7,049 bases of DNA. Source: JAABYT01 sp041581935. GTDB taxonomy: Bacteria > Pseudomonadota > Gammaproteobacteria > HK1. The notes below the pieces were generated by a model, which was not told where the DNA came from, searched no databases, and was given only the letters and a program-made list of their open reading frames with translations. Location: assembly GCA_041581935.1 (NCBI GenBank), contig JBFICP010000167.1:1-7049 (forward strand), given 5' to 3'. The position numbers and the translations under genes are program-made. Below, piece by piece: positions 6,033-7,049 of the stretch (the stretch's first letter is position 1; each line of letters begins with the position of its first letter).

Positions 6033-6647
6033 ATGCCCGGCCGAAGCACTGCGAAATCGACCCAAGCGCGCGAACGCATCGCCAAAGAGGCGGCGCGCTT
6101 GATGTGCGAGTCGGGCATTCGTGATTTCCAGCTCGCGAAGCGAAAGGCCCTGCAACGCCTGCGTATCCCCGACCGACGACAGCTTCCCAGCAACGAGGAA
6201 ATCGAGGCGGCCGTCTCGGAATACCAGCGTCTGTTCCGCTCCGACAGCCAGCCCCGTCGGCTCGCCGAGCTGCGCCGCGCGGCCGTGCGTGCCATGCGCT
6301 TTCTCGCGCGTTTCAACCCGCGGCTGGTCGGCACGGTGCTGAGCGGCACTGCCGACGAGCACAGCGACGTCTGCCTGCACCTATTCGCCGATACCGCCGA
6401 AGAAGTCGGGCTGTTTCTCATCGATAACGGGATTCCCCACGAGCATGGCGAACGCGTCATTCGGCTCGCTGCCGATGACGTTCAGCGTTTGCCCACCTGC
6501 CGATTCATGGCCAACGATATTCCGGTGGAGCTGGTGGTGTTCGCGGCGCGCGCGCGCAGGCGAGTGCCTTTGAGCCCGGTCGACGGCAGGCCGATGCGGC
6601 GTGCGGGACTTCGGGCGGTGGAAGCGCTGGCGGGCGAGCCGGCATGA
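6033..6647 (+). CDS. Conserved-looking hypothetical protein, possible nucleotidyltransferase-like fold
   Basis: I do not recognise this 204-residue protein with certainty. It is soluble, with no signal peptide or membrane segment. Residues 1-95 are basic and helical, with many Arg/Lys and an AKEAARLMCESGIRDFQLAK opening that could bind nucleic acid. Residues 96-175 look alpha/beta: LVGTVLSGTADEHSDVCLHLF, an EEVGLFLIDNGIPHEHGERVI helix-strand unit, and NDIPVELVVF. The G-T followed by S-D-V-x-L-H and a later E166 in a hydrophobic strand loosely resemble a minimal nucleotidyltransferase (G-[GS], D-x-D, later acid). The second acid of the D-x-D is replaced by Cys114, so any such domain may be inactive. 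The tail is Arg-rich. It starts 21 bases after mrcA, probably on the same transcript, and its TGA overlaps an ATG as ATGA. The ribosome-binding site is weak. Coding nature is supported by length, consistent codon bias and tight packing. Confidence 0.75.
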   Translation: MPGRSTAKSTQARERIAKEAARLMCESGIRDFQLAKRKALQRLRIPDRRQLPSNEEIEAAVSEYQRLFRSDSQPRRLAELRRAAVRAMRFLARFNPRLVGTVLSGTADEHSDVCLHLFADTAEEVGLFLIDNGIPHEHGERVIRLAADDVQRLPTCRFMANDIPVELVVFAARARRRVPLSPVDGRPMRRAGLRAVEALAGEPA

Positions 6648-6667
6648 GCCGGGCCGTCGGGTCTTAA
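6644..6667 (+). other. Seven-codon mini-ORF overlapping the upstream stop
   Basis: ATG at 6644 overlaps the stop of the 204-residue gene as ATGA. It reads MSRAVGS and ends at TAA 6665-6667. It is in the same reading frame as priA. It could be a translational-coupling leader from which ribosomes reinitiate at GTG 6680, or the relic of an original priA start closed by a nonsense change, or simply chance. No independent ribosome-binding site is visible. Confidence 0.3.
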
Positions 6668-6672
6668 CGGCC
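6652..6672. repeat. Inverted repeat between the hypothetical gene and priA
   Basis: GGCCGT (6652-6657) and ACGGCC (6667-6672) form a perfect 6-pair stem with a 9-base loop. It is followed by GC-rich sequence with no T-run, so it is not an intrinsic terminator. It may influence initiation at the nearby priA start. Confidence 0.3.
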
Positions 6673-6679
6673 GCGCCGC

Positions 6680-7049
6680 GTGTCGGGTATCAGGGCGTCT
6701 CGAGCCGGGTCCGCCGGCCGGCCGCACCCCCGATTGTTGCGCGTCGCGGTCCCTTCCCCGTTGCGCCGGGCCTTCGACTACCTGCCGCCGCGCTCGAGCG
6801 CGGCGGATCTCCCCGCTCCCGGCACGCGCGTACGCGTACCCTTCGGTCGCGGCAGCCGCGTGGGCGTGGTGCTCGAGCATCTCGAGCGCACGGATGTGCC
6901 CGCCGAGCGTCTCAAACGCGTCTCCCGGGTGCTCGACCACGAGCCGCTCCTCGATGCCCACAGCCTCGCTTTTCTGCGCTGGTCGAGTGAGTATTTCCAT
7001 CATCCCATCGGTGAGGTCGTGCTCGGCGCGCTGCCCGCGGGGCTGCGCG
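6680..7049 (+). CDS. priA: PriA, primosomal replication-restart helicase (N-terminal fragment)
   Basis: PriA recognises stalled replication forks and loads the replisome back onto them. About 123 codons are present and the gene runs past the window end. The visible part is the N-terminal 3'-DNA-binding domain: RVAVPSPLRRAFDYLPP (residues 21-37), then TRVRVPFGRGSRVGVVLEH, and FLRWSSEYFHHPIGEVVLGALPAGLR at 98-123, which closely matches the PriA signature of an aromatic YYHHPIG-type segment. The frame opens after TAA at 6665-6667. No ATG lies between that stop and the conserved region. GTG at 6680 gives about 20 extra residues; TTG at 6734 or 6737 would give a more typical short N-terminus. None has a clear ribosome-binding site, so the start is uncertain while the identity is firm. 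The helicase and zinc-binding domains lie outside the window. Confidence 0.9.
   Translation, partial: MSGIRASRAGSAGRPHPRLLRVAVPSPLRRAFDYLPPRSSAADLPAPGTRVRVPFGRGSRVGVVLEHLERTDVPAERLKRVSRVLDHEPLLDAHSLAFLRWSSEYFHHPIGEVVLGALPAGLR

Noticed and set aside
6652..6672. Intrinsic terminator between the hypothetical gene and priA
   Set aside because: The stem is short and no T-run follows on either strand.

Overview
The window reads as a chromosomal segment of a GC-rich gammaproteobacterium. On the minus strand it carries the start of pilQ and complete pilP, pilO, pilN and pilM, in the order pilM-N-O-P-Q. Divergent to this operon, on the plus strand, is a class A penicillin-binding protein 1A gene (mrcA/ponA). 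Downstream lie an unrecognised 204-residue protein and the 5' end of priA. A pilMNOPQ cluster divergent from ponA, with priA in the wider neighbourhood, is familiar from Pseudomonas and Xanthomonas relatives. I cannot name a genus.

Minus strand, 3180 down to 1: the genes are tightly packed. pilM and pilN overlap by one base (TAATG), pilN and pilO are 6 bases apart, pilO and pilP about 20, and pilP and pilQ 19. PilM is the cytoplasmic actin-like protein that docks the INLLPWR motif at the PilN N-terminus. PilN and PilO are bitopic inner-membrane proteins with periplasmic coiled coils and ferredoxin-like domains. PilP is a lipoprotein linking them to the PilQ secretin. Together they form the type IV pilus alignment subcomplex. 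Two local peculiarities stand out: an extremely lysine-rich C-terminal tail on PilO, and a closely spaced cysteine pair in the PilP linker.

Divergent intergenic region, 3181-3566: about 386 bases without a credible gene. It holds a candidate pilM promoter followed by a perfect bulged hairpin expected at the extreme 5' end of the pilM mRNA, direct repeats of TACAAAC 21 bases apart, a 16-base perfect palindrome, two further inverted repeats, and a weaker candidate mrcA promoter.

Plus strand, 3567-7049: mrcA encodes a full bifunctional glycosyltransferase/transpeptidase with all catalytic motifs. A conserved-looking hypothetical protein follows 21 bases later and could share its transcript. The priA reading frame then runs off the window. 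Its start is ambiguous: an ATG overlapping the upstream stop (ATGA) lies in the priA frame but is closed after seven codons by TAA, so a GTG or TTG start is inferred.

I see no mobile element, CRISPR array, tRNA, rRNA or obviously new multi-gene system. The gene content is core cell-envelope and replication-restart machinery. The novelty candidates are the regulatory structures between pilM and mrcA, the unassigned 204-residue protein, and the small oddities in PilO and PilP.
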